A stretch of DNA of 64,000 nt from positions 8,135,451-8,199,450 of the forward strand of contig NC_084728.1 in assembly GCF_033807575.1 (NCBI RefSeq), written 5' to 3'. A program made the translations under genes and the position numbers. The notes beneath the pieces are model-generated. The model saw only the letters and a program-made list of their open reading frames with translations, was not told the origin of the DNA and made no database searches. Positions 33,400 through 45,249 of the stretch are shown piece by piece (the stretch's first letter is position 1; every line of letters begins with the position of its first letter). The DNA comes from Cydia pomonella. Taxonomy: Eukaryota > Arthropoda > Insecta > Lepidoptera > Tortricidae.

Positions 33400-35380
33400 C
33401 CTGGTAAATTGTACATGTATCGTTGTCATGGTTGACAGGTCACTGGCCCCCTTCATGTCTGGTTGCACTGGATATCGAGACGTTTATTGCTGTGATTCAT
33501 ATTTACTAGCTTTAATCCTTAATCCCTAGGGAATCCATACATTGGCTTATTAATTTTATTAGATTATCTACTCTCTACGCTCGTGGATCTATTATAGAAT
33601 CTTTCGCTTGCACGGGACTCAAAATAAGCACTCGAAGAAATACCAAACTCTGCTCTCTTGTTGTACACATAACCATATGTAATATTTAAGGCAATTGCAA
33701 AATATTGTGGCTCTACCCTTAGTACTTGTCTTGACTGTTGAGCATCAATTTCTAAAAATTTTTTAGAATTTTAGGGCCAAATTAAAACTAAGAGCTCTTC
33801 GTCAAAACTGATTTAAGAATAGCAAAGCTGCAGGGCTGGTAAACATTTCCAGCGACCTGTTCATTTTATTGCGACGTAAATAACGCGGGATCGTCGGACA
33901 CTTCGTTTACAGTTCGCTTTTCTATTTCTGAAGTGCAGGGGTTGACAACATTTGGTTCTGGATTGCGAAGAGCAAGTGACTTATGAATGTCAGTATTCTC
34001 AATGAGGGCTGACGCGTTTAATTTCACCGCCAAGGGCGCTAGTGTACGCTAGGGGTTACAAGCTTTTTTATCGCTAATTTTCACTCCTTATTCATAAAGC
34101 TGGCTCCACATTCCTGACAAAGCTACACGAAACCGGTTTTGTAGAGATATTTGCAGAGATCGGCCGAAACCCACAGCGGCCCACTACATTCTCGCCATGC
34201 GCAGTTGTAGAGTTGTAATTGGACTTTCATCCAACATGGACATCATTGAAACTTCTGTTGCTGCAGTATTATGCGCTGTATTAACATACTGATTTGGCGC
34301 AAAATAAGCGCAATTGTATAACGTCAAGTTGCGGAAACCCAGCCCGCGATTACCTACTTACTGATTCGTGAAAAAAAGTCATCAAAAGACGGTGGAATAG
34401 GCGAAGGTATTGGATGACTCATGACAGCGATACATCGGAACAGAATAAAGTAAAACAATCTGCTTTTTTTAGTTATTTCTTTTATCCCAATACAGCGAGA
34501 GTGTGGAGGGATAGTTTCGCGCAAACACGAAACTTCATGAGAGCACTTTGATGTTTGGCCATTTTACCGACACGAAACGGAGACAAGGCGAACATAAGCG
34601 AGACAATTAATACTCACTCCACATTCCCGTATTCGGCAAGTCTCGTGTAGTTTTGTCGAGAATGCGGAGCGGGCTTAGACGATATATACTCGTATAAATA
34701 TTACGAATACTTTTATACATTAGAAAATACTCATGACTTAAACTATAAAAAAATGTTTTTAAACTTTGCATTTTATCTTGAGCAAGTTTGGGATTAAGAA
34801 AATATAGCGCCATGAGCGCATTTTAATCAGAGCTGACCTAAATATAAACCCGAGTGTACAACAAAGGCACTACGAATCGCAATCACAGCTTCCTCAACAA
34901 TCCACATGAGTAGTCTCCTGCAATAATTCATTACTTATAATTATTATAAGTAATGAAATCAAGCATACCATATTTGTATAAGAACGTATAAAATATAGTT
35001 ATACATACTAATAATAATGCTTGAACTCCGCTTGGGAATTTATCTCTGTAATTTCATCTCCCAGATTCCAGAAGAAATTGGTCAGGAGGAAAGCTAGAAC
35101 AAGCTTTATCATATGAAAATCAGACCTTATTTATTACTTAAAAATCAAATAATACGGCCGAATCTCAAGCGTGCATCGAGCCATTCATGATCAAGCAAGA
35201 CAATGCTTAATAATATTGCAATTACCAGATTATTATAGTCGAAGTAACAGTAATAAGGATTGATTTTGCAAGCTTTTATTTAACTTGCAATGTTTGTTTG
35301 CTTGCTAAATTTGACCCATTTACCATTATTCGATTGAGCTGAAACGTCGTATACATATGTAAGTTGGGTTGGGTGACAAT
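33400..35380. other. No gene seen
   Basis: Unique-looking AT-rich DNA. A short palindrome is at 34927-34957 (TTCATTACTTATA arms). CTCCACATTC motifs recur near 34110 and 34617. Confidence 0.4.
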
Positions 35381-35381
35381 T

Positions 35382-36325
35382 AGGGATTGCAAATATTCGA
35401 AACTTTCAGGTATTCGAATATTCGTTTTATTCTGAGGAGATATTCGAATTAAAATTCAAATATTATAAAGAAGTAAGAAAATGAACGAGAAATCGGTTTA
35501 TTATCGTTTTATTCAAAAACTACTTTCATATAGGTATTGCAAAAACTACTCCACTTAATTGACTAGGTAGATTTCAATATTTCTAGATACATCTTTTAGT
35601 ATAAATGCATCGTTGCGTGAATTAATATTATTATAACTAAAACCATTGAAACAAGTAATAGAAAAAAATATTTTAGTAGGTAATTATTTTTCGATTTAAA
35701 TTTAATATTTACTTCTAGTCACTCAGATGCCTATAAAAAAAGCCTTTTATACCATTGTATTTTGAATTTCCAGTGCTTATGTGAAAGTAAACGGATCGTA
35801 CACTGACTGGTTTAGGATCGCAAAGGGGTTTTAGGCAAGGATGTGTAGCGTCGCCGTGGCTGTTTAATCTATTCATTGACAGTAGTTTGCATTACATCAT
35901 TTGAGAAATGATGAATGTGGGCTGAGAATGAGTGGGTTACTCGTCAAATGTCTTTCTTTACGCTGATGACCTGGTATTGCTAGCGTCATCGGGTGAAGAG
36001 TTGCAGGAGATTGTAACTAGAATGCATGGGTCTATTGAAAGGAAAGGAATGAAAATGTAAGCAAGACGAAAGTAACGGTATTTGGAAAGGGAGAAAATAT
36101 GACAAAGTGTGAAATTTTGATTGGTAAGAATAAGAGTGGAACAAGTGAAAGAGTTTATGTATCTGGGAATCTTGTTTACTAGGGACAGTAACCATGATAA
36201 AGACATTGAAAGTAAGTGAATGCTGGAAATCACACAAACTGTAAATATAGCGGATGAAATAGATTATTTCGAGTAACAAAAAATAAAAGAATATTCGAAA
36301 ATTTTGCGGCCGAATATTCGAACTT
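35382..36325. mobile_element. hAT-like end region with ATTCGAATATTCG motifs, carrying an RTE insertion
   Basis: The left end TTAGGGATTGCAAATATTCG and repeated TATTCGAATATTCG motifs at 35410, 36288 and 36312 resemble the subterminal zones of a hAT element. A right terminus was not found. Confidence 0.4.
35782..36250 (+). pseudogene. RTE-clade LINE reverse-transcriptase relic
   Basis: Readable in shifting frames: VNGSYTDWFRIAKG, RQGCVASPWLFNLFID (from 35833), FLYADDLVLLAS with the catalytic YADD at 35959-35970, then KTKVTVFGKGEN and YLGILFTRD. The order and wording match RTE-type reverse transcriptase. Several frameshifts and stops make it inactive. Confidence 0.85.
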
Positions 36326-36419
36326 TTGACAAAAAACTTAGTCGACAGTTTGACCCTTCTATGTATATATTATATATGTATCTTATACCTTATACGAGCA
36401 ATTCTTGTATATATATTTA

Positions 36420-36565
36420 TATATTTCAGGGATCTCGGAAACGGCTCTATATATGGGGCTTTAGGGGGCGAAAAATCGATCTAGCTAGGTCTTCTCTGGG
36501 AAAACGCGCATTTTTGAGGGTCTTTATATGTTTTCCGAGCAAAGCTCGATCTCCCAGATATTGAA
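36420..36565 (+). repeat. Dispersed lepidopteran repeat (recalled, unnamed)
   Basis: TTTCAGGGATCTCGGAAACG, GGGGCGAAAAATCGATCTAG and GCAAAGCTCGATCTCCCAGA are familiar as a common repeat of moth genomes. No second copy in this window. Confidence 0.4.
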
Positions 36566-37272
36566 GCTTATGTTATCGGTGAAACGGTAGGTCAGATATA
36601 AAGCTAACTTAATATATGTTACACTGACTATAAAACTTCGTGCCGCTATTATTATTTATAAATACAATACACCGTCATCTAATTCTATAGTCTATGTTGT
36701 CTATGCAGCTGCAGTTTTTGCCAATTGTTTTGTTTCGCCCGTCTTGGATTAGAGCCAACGAGTTCAACGGCCGATGCTGGTCTTTTTCTGTCTGCTTTAA
36801 CCAAAGGGCATAGAATAGATGATAGTTATAACTTATAACGTACAGAAGTTACACTTACACTTATTTAAACTTATAGAACGCCATTTGCCTTTGATCCTTA
36901 TTCTTTCACTGATATGTGTTAAATTTACTAAATATCGAAAAGTGGCGCCATAGAGCATATAGGCCCAAGGGTTGCCTCTATATGCCTCTATTTCAAATTA
37001 TCTATGGTCAAAGGGTTACTGGTCACTTTGTGGCTAAAGGAATAAGCTGGAATTGTAGAATGTGTGACAAAAAAAGAAAAATAAACTGTCATATGAGTTA
37101 ACTGTAAATGTCACACGCTGATCACTCTCATCAGACAGAGAACTATGGACTTTGGCACGCTACTAAAATTGTCTAATATAGGTGAGGTGGAGCCTTTGTA
37201 CGGCAGTTACTTAGGTTAGGTATAAATTGATGGCATTAGTGAAATGTGTAACTGTAAAAAGAGAAAAACTCT

Positions 37273-37354
37273 TAGGGCCACTTGCACCAATCTCTACCCC
37301 GGGGTTAACTGATTAAATTAACCCCGGGGTAGTGGGATGATGCAAGTGGTCCTT
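37273..37354. mobile_element. Short foldback MITE (GGGCCACTTGCACCA type)
   Basis: TAGGGCCACTTGCACCAA and TACCCCGGGGTTAA pair with TTAACCCCGGGGTA and TGCAAGTGGTCCTTA. Confidence 0.85.
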
Positions 37355-38449
37355 AGAATGGTAGAGATAAGATATATGTATAGGTAAGTATATAAATTTA
37401 ATTAGAACTCCACTTAATAAAAAGCCTAGTCTAGCCAGAGTAATGATCAATTAATATTGTTTAAATGGCTCTTTTTTAAAGACGCCGTTATGAAGATAAC
37501 GTCTTAATGACATTTAAAAACATTACGGAAACCTATAAATACGATGTTTGTTTTTATCACCAATAAAAAAACAAGAGTTGTAGAAAAAAAGCGGCTAAAT
37601 ACAAAAAATATTTTTCTACTGACTATAATTCACTGAATAGTCACTGCTGCCACCAGCCAGAAACACCGACACTGTAACACAAAACTATATTAAAAATAAA
37701 AAATAAACTATTGGCAACCGGCAGGCATATGACTTGTGGTTTGCGTGAAAAAAAAAGTAGCCATAAACAAACATTACGCAACACTGGCCAGCAATTTTCA
37801 AAATAGGAACACATTCGCGCGCGTCGCGGCGGTTACGAAAACTGACAAAGGCGATAGGAAACGTTCATCAATATGGTTCCGACAATCCGTCATTACGATT
37901 CCGGCCGGGTGTCCTGCCCAAATGTGAAGAGTTAACGCTTTTCAAATGTACCACAGGACAAACTTACACTTGCAGCCGTGTCACTGACTGTGATGGACAA
38001 AACTGCCGCTATTTACCAGGTATAAACGACAGTTATATTTTTAACCAGCGGCATTTGAGAGTTTGTAGTGATTTAACCTTTAGAAGAATAAAGACGTAAC
38101 CGTCTATAGACTTCAAAGTATTTTTTGCTTTGTTTTATTAAGTCTATACAAAGCGCATCAGGTCAATGGATTAATAATTGTGTTACCAATTAGATAGTAT
38201 CGGTAATTGGCCATTCAAAGCGCATTGGACATAAATCTTTATAAAAATCGCCCTTCGCACTGTCCAATCTAATAAGAATTTACCGCCAGTTCCCCAATTT
38301 CAAATTGAATTCGTGCCCTATCTGACCACACGAATGATAATATAGGGGTGGTAACCGCAGCATATTTAATATTTATTTACCTACCTACCTCTATCTTAAG
38401 AGCAATTCCTAGCTGAGCAACTTTTCAAATCTCGAATTTTTGAAGCTAT

Positions 38450-38753
38450 GTTTCTGTCGCGCTGCGGTGGGCGGGAGCCGGAGCTATCTAAGTGTGAGTG
38501 CGCGCACACAGACGCGAGACTCGTGCGCTCGCTCATTGCGCGCCGTTCCGTCGACATCGCCCGCGAGCCAGACGGAATTTATTCTGCGCTGCCCGACGCA
38601 AGTTGTTTTTGTTGTTACCACGTAATATTGTTTTTCATTTTTATATTATACTGTACCTATTACACCCTAATACCAAACACCCTATCACCTGTACTAAATG
38701 TATTTTACACCTATGATGACGAAATAATAAATGATTGATTGATTGATTGATAT
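38450..38753 (+). mobile_element. Non-LTR retroelement 3' segment with (GATT)n tail
   Basis: A CpG-rich block (CGCGCCGTTCCGTCGACATC) grades into AT-rich sequence and ends in AATAATAAATGATTGATTGATTGATTGAT. The microsatellite tail marks a retroposon end. The frames across it have no domain. Confidence 0.55.
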
Positions 38754-38813
38754 TAATTACCATATAGGTAAAAACTGCAAAAAAGAATGATGTCTCAGCT
38801 TCGGTTGTCGTCG

Positions 38814-38952
38814 TACAGTCAAGTGCAAAAATATGTATCGAAAGAATCGTCTCATAAATATGGTACTAACGCTCTTATTACACTGGAATAAGATGCTATG
38901 GGACATATTTTTGAGTAAGATGTGTACACCCATATTTTTACACTTGACTGTA
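38814..38952. mobile_element. Tc1/mariner-type foldback MITE
   Basis: TA-CAGTCAAGTGCAAAAATATG and CATATTTTTACACTTGACTG-TA. Same terminal CAGTC and TA flanks as three other MITEs here. Confidence 0.9.
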
Positions 38953-38954
38953 CC

Positions 38955-40195
38955 TATCCGAATCAGTAAGTTGGGAGTGATCATGGTGTGTTGTGAAATT
39001 TTGTAAGTAGGTATAAAATATACCTATGGTTAAACTACAATCTATTTAACTTGTAGTACGATGGGGCTAAACTTGGGCCGCCTTATTGAAGAACGTATCG
39101 CAATGACAATCTGGGTAAAGTATGTTGGGATAATGCCGGACAATTTTGGGACCAATTGAGAGAACTCGTGAAAAAATGTTTTTTCGAGATCTCAACACGT
39201 GACAGATTCTTGAAGTACGTAGCGAATCGTTAAATAATAACCGTAGATTCGGCCTGAATTTTGGTAATCTTCAATATAGAACGGTTTTAGTTTTGTACCT
39301 GTGTAAAGATGAGACATACTTTTTTTTAGGGTAACGAGTGTTTTGCCATCAAGGGAGAACATTGGATGGTGAAAAAAAGTTGCTTCTAATGGAAAGAGAA
39401 TAAGTTATCACAAAGAAATAGGTCCGGTGTCTACCCTTTTGTATCCGATCTAAACCCTGATACAAAAATTGGTAAAATTGTGGCTCTCAAACTTTGATAC
39501 CTATGTCATAAGGCAATTTGATAAGTAAACAATGTGCTAAGAAACCTCTTATTGTAAGGTTTACCCGAAGTAATAAAAAAAAACACTAAAATAATAGATA
39601 CGTTGCGAAGTTTTGACAATTTCAGATTTCGTGAACTGTACAGGTTTAGGGAAATTGTAAATGTATTGTTTATTGAATGGAATGTACTGGAACATATTAA
39701 GTACTTAAGTAGGAGAGACAAAAATCAAAATAAGAAATAATCGTGCCCAGTCTTTTTTAATGAAGGTCGCCAAAAAAATAAGAATCAAACTTAGAAATCA
39801 AAAAGACTAAGTAGTTCTTTAAAAAGGTCAAGGTCACTGAGAGCCCATCTTGAAGTATGGAAAATAATTAAAATTGCGATTTTGTTGGTTTCATTTTGCA
39901 ATTATGTATATATATATATAGTTGATATACAATCTTTTTTTTTTATAAAATGTAAGGATCGTATGTAAAGAGTAAAGTAAATATATAGGAAAAGAGAGCC
40001 CTCTTGAAGCATTTTAAGGAAACTAATTTCGAAGCCCTATCTCTATTTTGTATCCGAAACTAGCAATGTATGTATGCGTGCACATCTACATATGCATCCG
40101 TATGTGTAGGTACTTTATTGCGAAAAATTGCTCATTTGCTATTTTACTCGATTTTGTTATAAATTTCAACATGTATCATCATCCCTATACAATAT
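38955..40195. other. No gene seen
   Basis: AT-rich, no domain-bearing frame. A (TA)n run is near 39907. Confidence 0.4.
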
Positions 40196-40199
40196 AAAT

Positions 40200-40299
40200 A
40201 CTCTTTATTGCACACCTTAATAAAAGAAAACAATACAAAAGAAAACATACACATAAGCATAGGTAAACAACATGCGGTGTTATCGCTAAAAGGCAACCT
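40200..40299 (-). mobile_element. Non-LTR retroelement 3' end, inverted copy
   Basis: CTCTTTATTGCACACC through TATCGCTAAAAGGCAACC is the reverse complement of the 3' end at 4159-4295, more diverged. Confidence 0.6.
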
Positions 40300-42135
40300 T
40301 TGGGTTGCGGAAATTAAAAAAATTACATTGTCAGTAACCGTCGCGCTGGTAGTGGTACTGGATAAAAATAATGGTACGAAAGTGTGATCAAGAAAACAAT
40401 AAATGTGATAATTAAGGTCAGTAGGTAAATTGAAGAAAATTTAAAGTTTGATAATCACTGCTGTTTTTTAAATAGGTAAAGATCTGATTGTTTCTGGTCC
40501 GATCTTTACCTGGAAGGGTCAAGATCGGATATCGGTCTACAGCAGTGCTAGGTCTGTTAACACAATTACAAATATAAACACAGTTTCATCACAATACGCA
40601 AAATAAATTACAGAGCGAAGATCGGATAGAAGGAAGAATTCGCGAAATTTACCTTGCTCTCTGTGATTGCACATAGCACAAGCCCGACTCCCTGAGCGAC
40701 GCCGGGACACTGACAGTCGAGGCGCAATGAAATGGCGTCTTACACAATGTTGCCAACATTAAAAAATAAAGCCAAATTAGGGGGAAATGAATGTCCTACG
40801 TTCTTCACCCGCATCCGGTATTTACCCAACATACCTTAATCGTTGAACCGCCGCATTTCAAAATGGCCCTTATTTTGATATCGGCTAGCCGTAATGTAAT
40901 ACGGCGGATTATACAATACGACTGCGATACTTATATATAAATCCCCTCGTCAATGTAATTTCATTAAATTTGCTATCTAGTGGCAAACATCAAAGTAGTT
41001 ATCTTTTACTTGTGACGCACAAGTGTGAGCAATGTAAAATACTATATTTCTAAAAAATATTGCCTACTACGTAATAAAAGAAAATGTGATTATTAAATTA
41101 TAATATGAAAGGTGGTCAAATCGCAGAATGCTGTCGTTTTATTTAAAATAATGAAATAATTAGACCAGTTCCGGAAGTACCGGGAAATCCCGGTTCTTTA
41201 AAACAGTACCGGTTCTGCAATCCCTAATAAGGATGTTATGCCCATCACTATTCCTTCTGTGTACGTATATTTAGAAACTGTCTCCGCCTCCAATTCGTGC
41301 GATAAGGACAACTGCAGCTCGGACCGAAATTCACTCGCAAAAAACTCAAAAATCGAGGTTTCGCTCTCGACTGTTTCCTCCTCCAAAACGCAACTAATCA
41401 TTATGAAATTTTGGAAATTGCAAGAGGAAGAAATAATCTATGCCGCTATGTTTTGATTTTTTGGATATTTTTTGTCATATTTGTATACTGTGCCTTTTTT
41501 TACAGCCAATTCGATTTAGCCGTTTTTGCGATTTTCGAGGCGCTGTATCTTTCTTCAAAATAAAAGAATCCAAAAAAGCAAAACATAGCGGCACAGATAT
41601 TGATGATATTGATCTTATTTGAAAAAATCACTGCTCTAGGTTAAAAATTCAGGGAGGAATCAGTCGAGAGCGTTTGTATGGAAAAATCGCAACTAGGAAT
41701 TCCTCTTAAGCTTTTGCGTGGCGTTTGTTTCGTGTGGCAGATGCTATGCTGTTTTCATTGGTGTATGCGTGCAGTTTATGCAGTTATGAGTATTAGATAT
41801 ACATGCGATGCATGTGAAGAGAAAGGTGGCGAACCACAAACGCTTGGCAAGAATAGGAATCGCATGTGAACTTTTGTGTGTAATCCAATAAAAAATTAAA
41901 AAGTAATATCATAGATATATGAGATTCAATAGATGAAATGAAGCGAAAGCCAGCTGTCACCGTAACCACTTGGTTTTCATGTACGATTACCAATGTGTAA
42001 CCAGGTTGCTGTGACAATGTCGATAAAGTCATATCGATAAACTATCGACATTTCTTACAGTTTTAATTTTACTTGAAAGGATTAACTATACCTGAAATGA
42101 ACAGAAAATGCTTTTATTCTTCATCGTGGTTATCA
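40300..42135. other. No confident gene; orphan hAT-like end
   Basis: Minus-strand TTAGGGATTGCAGAACCGGT at about 41226-41207, with ACCGG repeats, looks like a hAT end. Two overlapping frames at 41198-41456 (acidic on minus, serine-rich on plus) are unassigned. Confidence 0.35.
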
Positions 42136-42138
42136 GAG

Positions 42139-42326
42139 CCCTAGTGTAAATGTATTCGATAGCGAAACGTGACGTACGCGTTTGCGTTAAGTATCATTTT
42201 GTATAGGATTTAGAAACAGCGCGCCAAGCGGGACGTTTTGGAAACTCAAAATCCCATACAAAATGAGACTTAACTTAACGCAAACGCGTACGTCACGTTT
42301 CGCTATCGAATAAATTTACACTAGGG
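42139..42326. mobile_element. Foldback MITE with >50-bp arms (CCCTAGTGTAAAT)
   Basis: CCCTAGTGTAAATGTATTCG to GCGTTTGCGTTAAGT pairs with ACTTAACGCAAACGCG to CGAATAAATTTACACTAGGG at almost every position. Confidence 0.92.
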
Positions 42327-43011
42327 GTACAGGTCACGATTTTATCGTGACGACGCAGGTTGAAACGAAGGGAAAGTTCGGATTTTTAATTACAATAGAT
42401 AAATAGTCAACTGCCCATTATGAATAATATGACTTAAGTATTTCCGTTTACTGAGTATGACGATAACCCCCTAGAGCAGCCCCAACAGCACATAGCTGAG
42501 CAGATTAACTAAATGCTCACATCCTGACGCAGACGTCGTCGTATCGCAATCCGTCTGGTAATTAACTCTATGACCTTAATTAGCTACTATAGTAAGGATG
42601 GCTAATAAACACCACAAACATTTTCAAAGAGACATATAATATATGAATAAGGCCTAGAGTTCGTTGTGAATCGGGTACGCCCGAAATAATCCAATTTATC
42701 TCCAAAACGGATTACTTAACCGAATTATTTAAGGCTTTTTGGAAAAAAAATGTGATACATGGGTGATACTTAGATATTTGGAAAGAAAGAAAATACATTC
42801 ATTTAACGCCACAACATATTACATTTGGAAAAAGGACAAACTTGCAGAGAAAAAAACATTGGACACTTGATTCTCACTCAGCATATTATATATCTTAACA
42901 ATAGTAGACCCCAACCACGCTAACTTTTCACCGACTTGGACGTGACATTAATTAGAAGTGCTAAGGGCACTTGGCAACGGATAACTTTATTAGCGTAGTT
43001 AGACTCTACAG

Positions 43012-43287
43012 TTCTGCTGTGGCGCAGCGACCCGAAGTGGATCTTGGCCTTCGACACCAAAGACCGCCATGCTTTCTCTGTCCAAAGCCGTTTCTGTCCA
43101 GTCGACGGCGCCGGGTTCGCTAAGGTACTTTTTGCACTTCATCTCTGCGGTTCCTAGCGCGTCCAGACGGTCTTCGGCCATTTGTAACTCCAGAGTACGC
43201 CCTCCAGACTGCACGATCCTTTTCCATCCGGACTACGTGCCCGAGCCATCGGAGTCTATCCTTATCCCGGATATGTCCTTAAACTAA
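43012..43287 (-). pseudogene. RTE-clade LINE C-terminal relic
   Basis: Minus strand reads DKDRLRWLGHVVRMEKDRAV, NGRRPSGRARNRR, then DWTETALDRE, and in a third frame RSLVSKAKIHFGSLRHS. RLRWLGHV-RM and WRSLVSKAK--FGSL are signatures of the RTE C-terminus. At least two frameshifts and one stop. Confidence 0.8.
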
Positions 43288-43486
43288 GTCCAAAAGAGAG
43301 GTATCGTATCGGTACTGTGAATATCATCTCGCTTTCTGTGGTAGGGCACAGCACAGCGGATGTCATTCCAGATCTACAGCAGAGCCCAACTGGGGATGTA
43401 CCTCCACCTTCCAGAAAGCTGCAGCCAAATAACACTAAGTAATACCTACTTCGTGTTATGTTCCTGTCGGTGAATAAGGTTGCCAG

Positions 43487-43595
43487 AGCTCAACGAGGGT
43501 GCGGAGTGTTAGGGTCGGCAACGCGCATGTAACTCTGGAGTTGCAGGCGTACGGTGACCGCTTACTATCAGGCGGGCCGTATGCTTGTTTAACCT
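43487..43595 (-). mobile_element. Lep1/Helitron-like repeat, copy 2
   Basis: GAGCTCAACGAGGGTGCGGA, AGGGTCGGCAACGCGCATGT and CAGGCGGGCCGTATGCTTGT as in copies 1 and 3. Confidence 0.65.
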
Positions 43596-43902
43596 AATTT
43601 GCGTTCTGCGCACCTACTTTTACCCCCGACTTCTTGACTTTACCCCCGAATGCTTTGTGTCGTCATACAGATATCGCAAAATTGCGACTATATTTGCATG
43701 CGGTTATGCACAGGAGGAATTTGATACATTTATTGTAGTAAAACGAAACTTGCCTTGATATCGTGTCCCAAATCTGCGTATGCGCTGGCCATTGCCTAAG
43801 CCACCGCCCGCGCTCCTCACGATTACCCAGTTACCCACAGCATTATTTAACTTATTGGTGGACCTTATGCTCTTGCAATAAGGTATAGGAAATGGTATAT
43901 TA

Positions 43903-44028
43903 GGCCGCCGCGTTCCCGCTATGTCGCAACGACAGTAATCGTACCGTCCTATATGTGAACACCTCCGTTTAAATATACAGGCCACGGCGCACGAGTATCT
44001 GTCGTTACGATTAGTGGGAACGCGGCCT
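43903..44028. mobile_element. Foldback MITE (GGCCGCCGCGTTCCC)
   Basis: The left arm GGCCGCCGCGTTCCCGCTAT and right arm TTAGTGGGAACGCGGCC are inverted repeats. The inner arms share ACGACAGTA/TGTCGT. Confidence 0.75.
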
Positions 44029-44087
44029 CCCGTTCAATGCAACTCGCTCTGAGGGTGCAGAAGGTGTACAGCACATAGACTAGGGCC

Positions 44088-44311
44088 ATTGACATATATC
44101 TAAGGACGAGCCTTACGGCCAACAAGAATGGGGCCAGTACAGCGGTGTCACGCACACGAATTCGAGCCAATCGTGCAGTCTAACGCCACAACGCGATTGG
44201 TTGATAAGCTCGCATCCCGCGCGCGATTGGTCGCAACTAGTTGCGTTAGACTGCACGATTGGCTCGAATTCGTGAGTGACACCACTGAACCGTCCTTAGA
44301 TATATGTCAAT
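44088..44311. mobile_element. Large foldback MITE (ATTGACATATATCTAAGGAC)
   Basis: Ends ATTGACATATATCTAAGGAC and its reverse complement. The inner arms CGAATTCGAGCCAATCGTGC and AGTCTAACGC are repeated exactly inverted. The left arm has a small extra insertion. Confidence 0.9.
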
Positions 44312-44314
44312 GAC

Positions 44315-44339
44315 AACACACTAATATTATTAGTGTGTT
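44315..44339. repeat. 12-bp-arm palindrome
   Basis: AACACACTAATA, one base, then its reverse complement. A second palindrome, GACTAATA-ATATTAGTC, lies about 40 bp further. Confidence 0.9.
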
Positions 44340-44399
44340 ACCATGGTAACCCATACGACTTGACAGTTCCTGGACTAATAATATTAGTCTAATACCGTT

Positions 44400-45060
44400 C
44401 GAGAAATGGGCCTCTGGTCTAGCCAAGTAAGGCCTGAAATACAACAGTTTTGAGATCATTGACAATACTATAGTCACCACTCTACATTTTGGCTCTCATC
44501 TCATCTGCATCGGTATTTGATCAGCCAAAATTTAATAAAAGTTGCCGAGTATAAACTATATAACTACTACTAAGGGTTAAAAACGCACGCAGGAACGCAA
44601 ACAAACGACGCAGGATTAATCGCTATATCACAGTTGCTTCTGGGACACAACACAACTTAGCACATGCTATAAATTGAGTACACAAATGTGAAAAAATTTG
44701 CCACTTGCCATTGCCTAATTGCCCATGCCATTCGCACATAGGCAATATCTCAGACCAAAAGAAGGTTCAGGTTTTTTTGACTGTTCACCTAAGACTATTG
44801 GCTCCATTAATCTTTGCAAAAAATATAAGCCGGTCAATTTTAAATGAGTCAGCCGTTAACCGCCTACAGATACGAGGTCCATTGCCAAATGTCATGTTCT
44901 TACAGTTTAGACAAAGGCTAGACTTTTATGGTAGTGTAATTTATCAAATTGCCAAGGACCCCAAACTTTGGCATGTAAATTGTGCGCGTAAAACTTTGGC
45001 TTGCAGTTTTTTAAATTGTTAATTTATAGTCAGTAATATAACAATGGACTATAATGCCAT
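44400..45060. other. No gene seen
   Basis: A 105-codon frame at 44705-45022 has no recognised domain. Confidence 0.35.
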
Positions 45061-45146
45061 AAGGCCGTATTCACATTGGATGGGAATTTGCACGTCGCTC
45101 AGATGTGCGAGCGGGACATCGACGTTCAAAGCGCTGTACCATCACC

Positions 45147-45203
45147 CACACTGTTAACTGTCCATCGGTGGACCTTATTACAAAATGCATAAGGTCTGTT
45201 TGT
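45147..45203. repeat. GGTGGACCTTAT hairpin repeat, copy
   Basis: CTGTTAACTGTCCATCGGTG, then GACCTTATTAC...ATAAGGTC. Related to the fuller copy at 51224-51306 and a scrap at 43855-43886. Confidence 0.6.
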
Positions 45204-45249
45204 ACAGCTCACACGCCGGAGTGGCGTGCGAATACGCATCGAAATTGTA

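Noticed and set aside
42999..43287. Two opposed frames of about 70 codons as host genes
   Set aside because: The minus strand is an RTE reverse-transcriptase C-terminus broken by frameshifts; the plus frame is its shadow.
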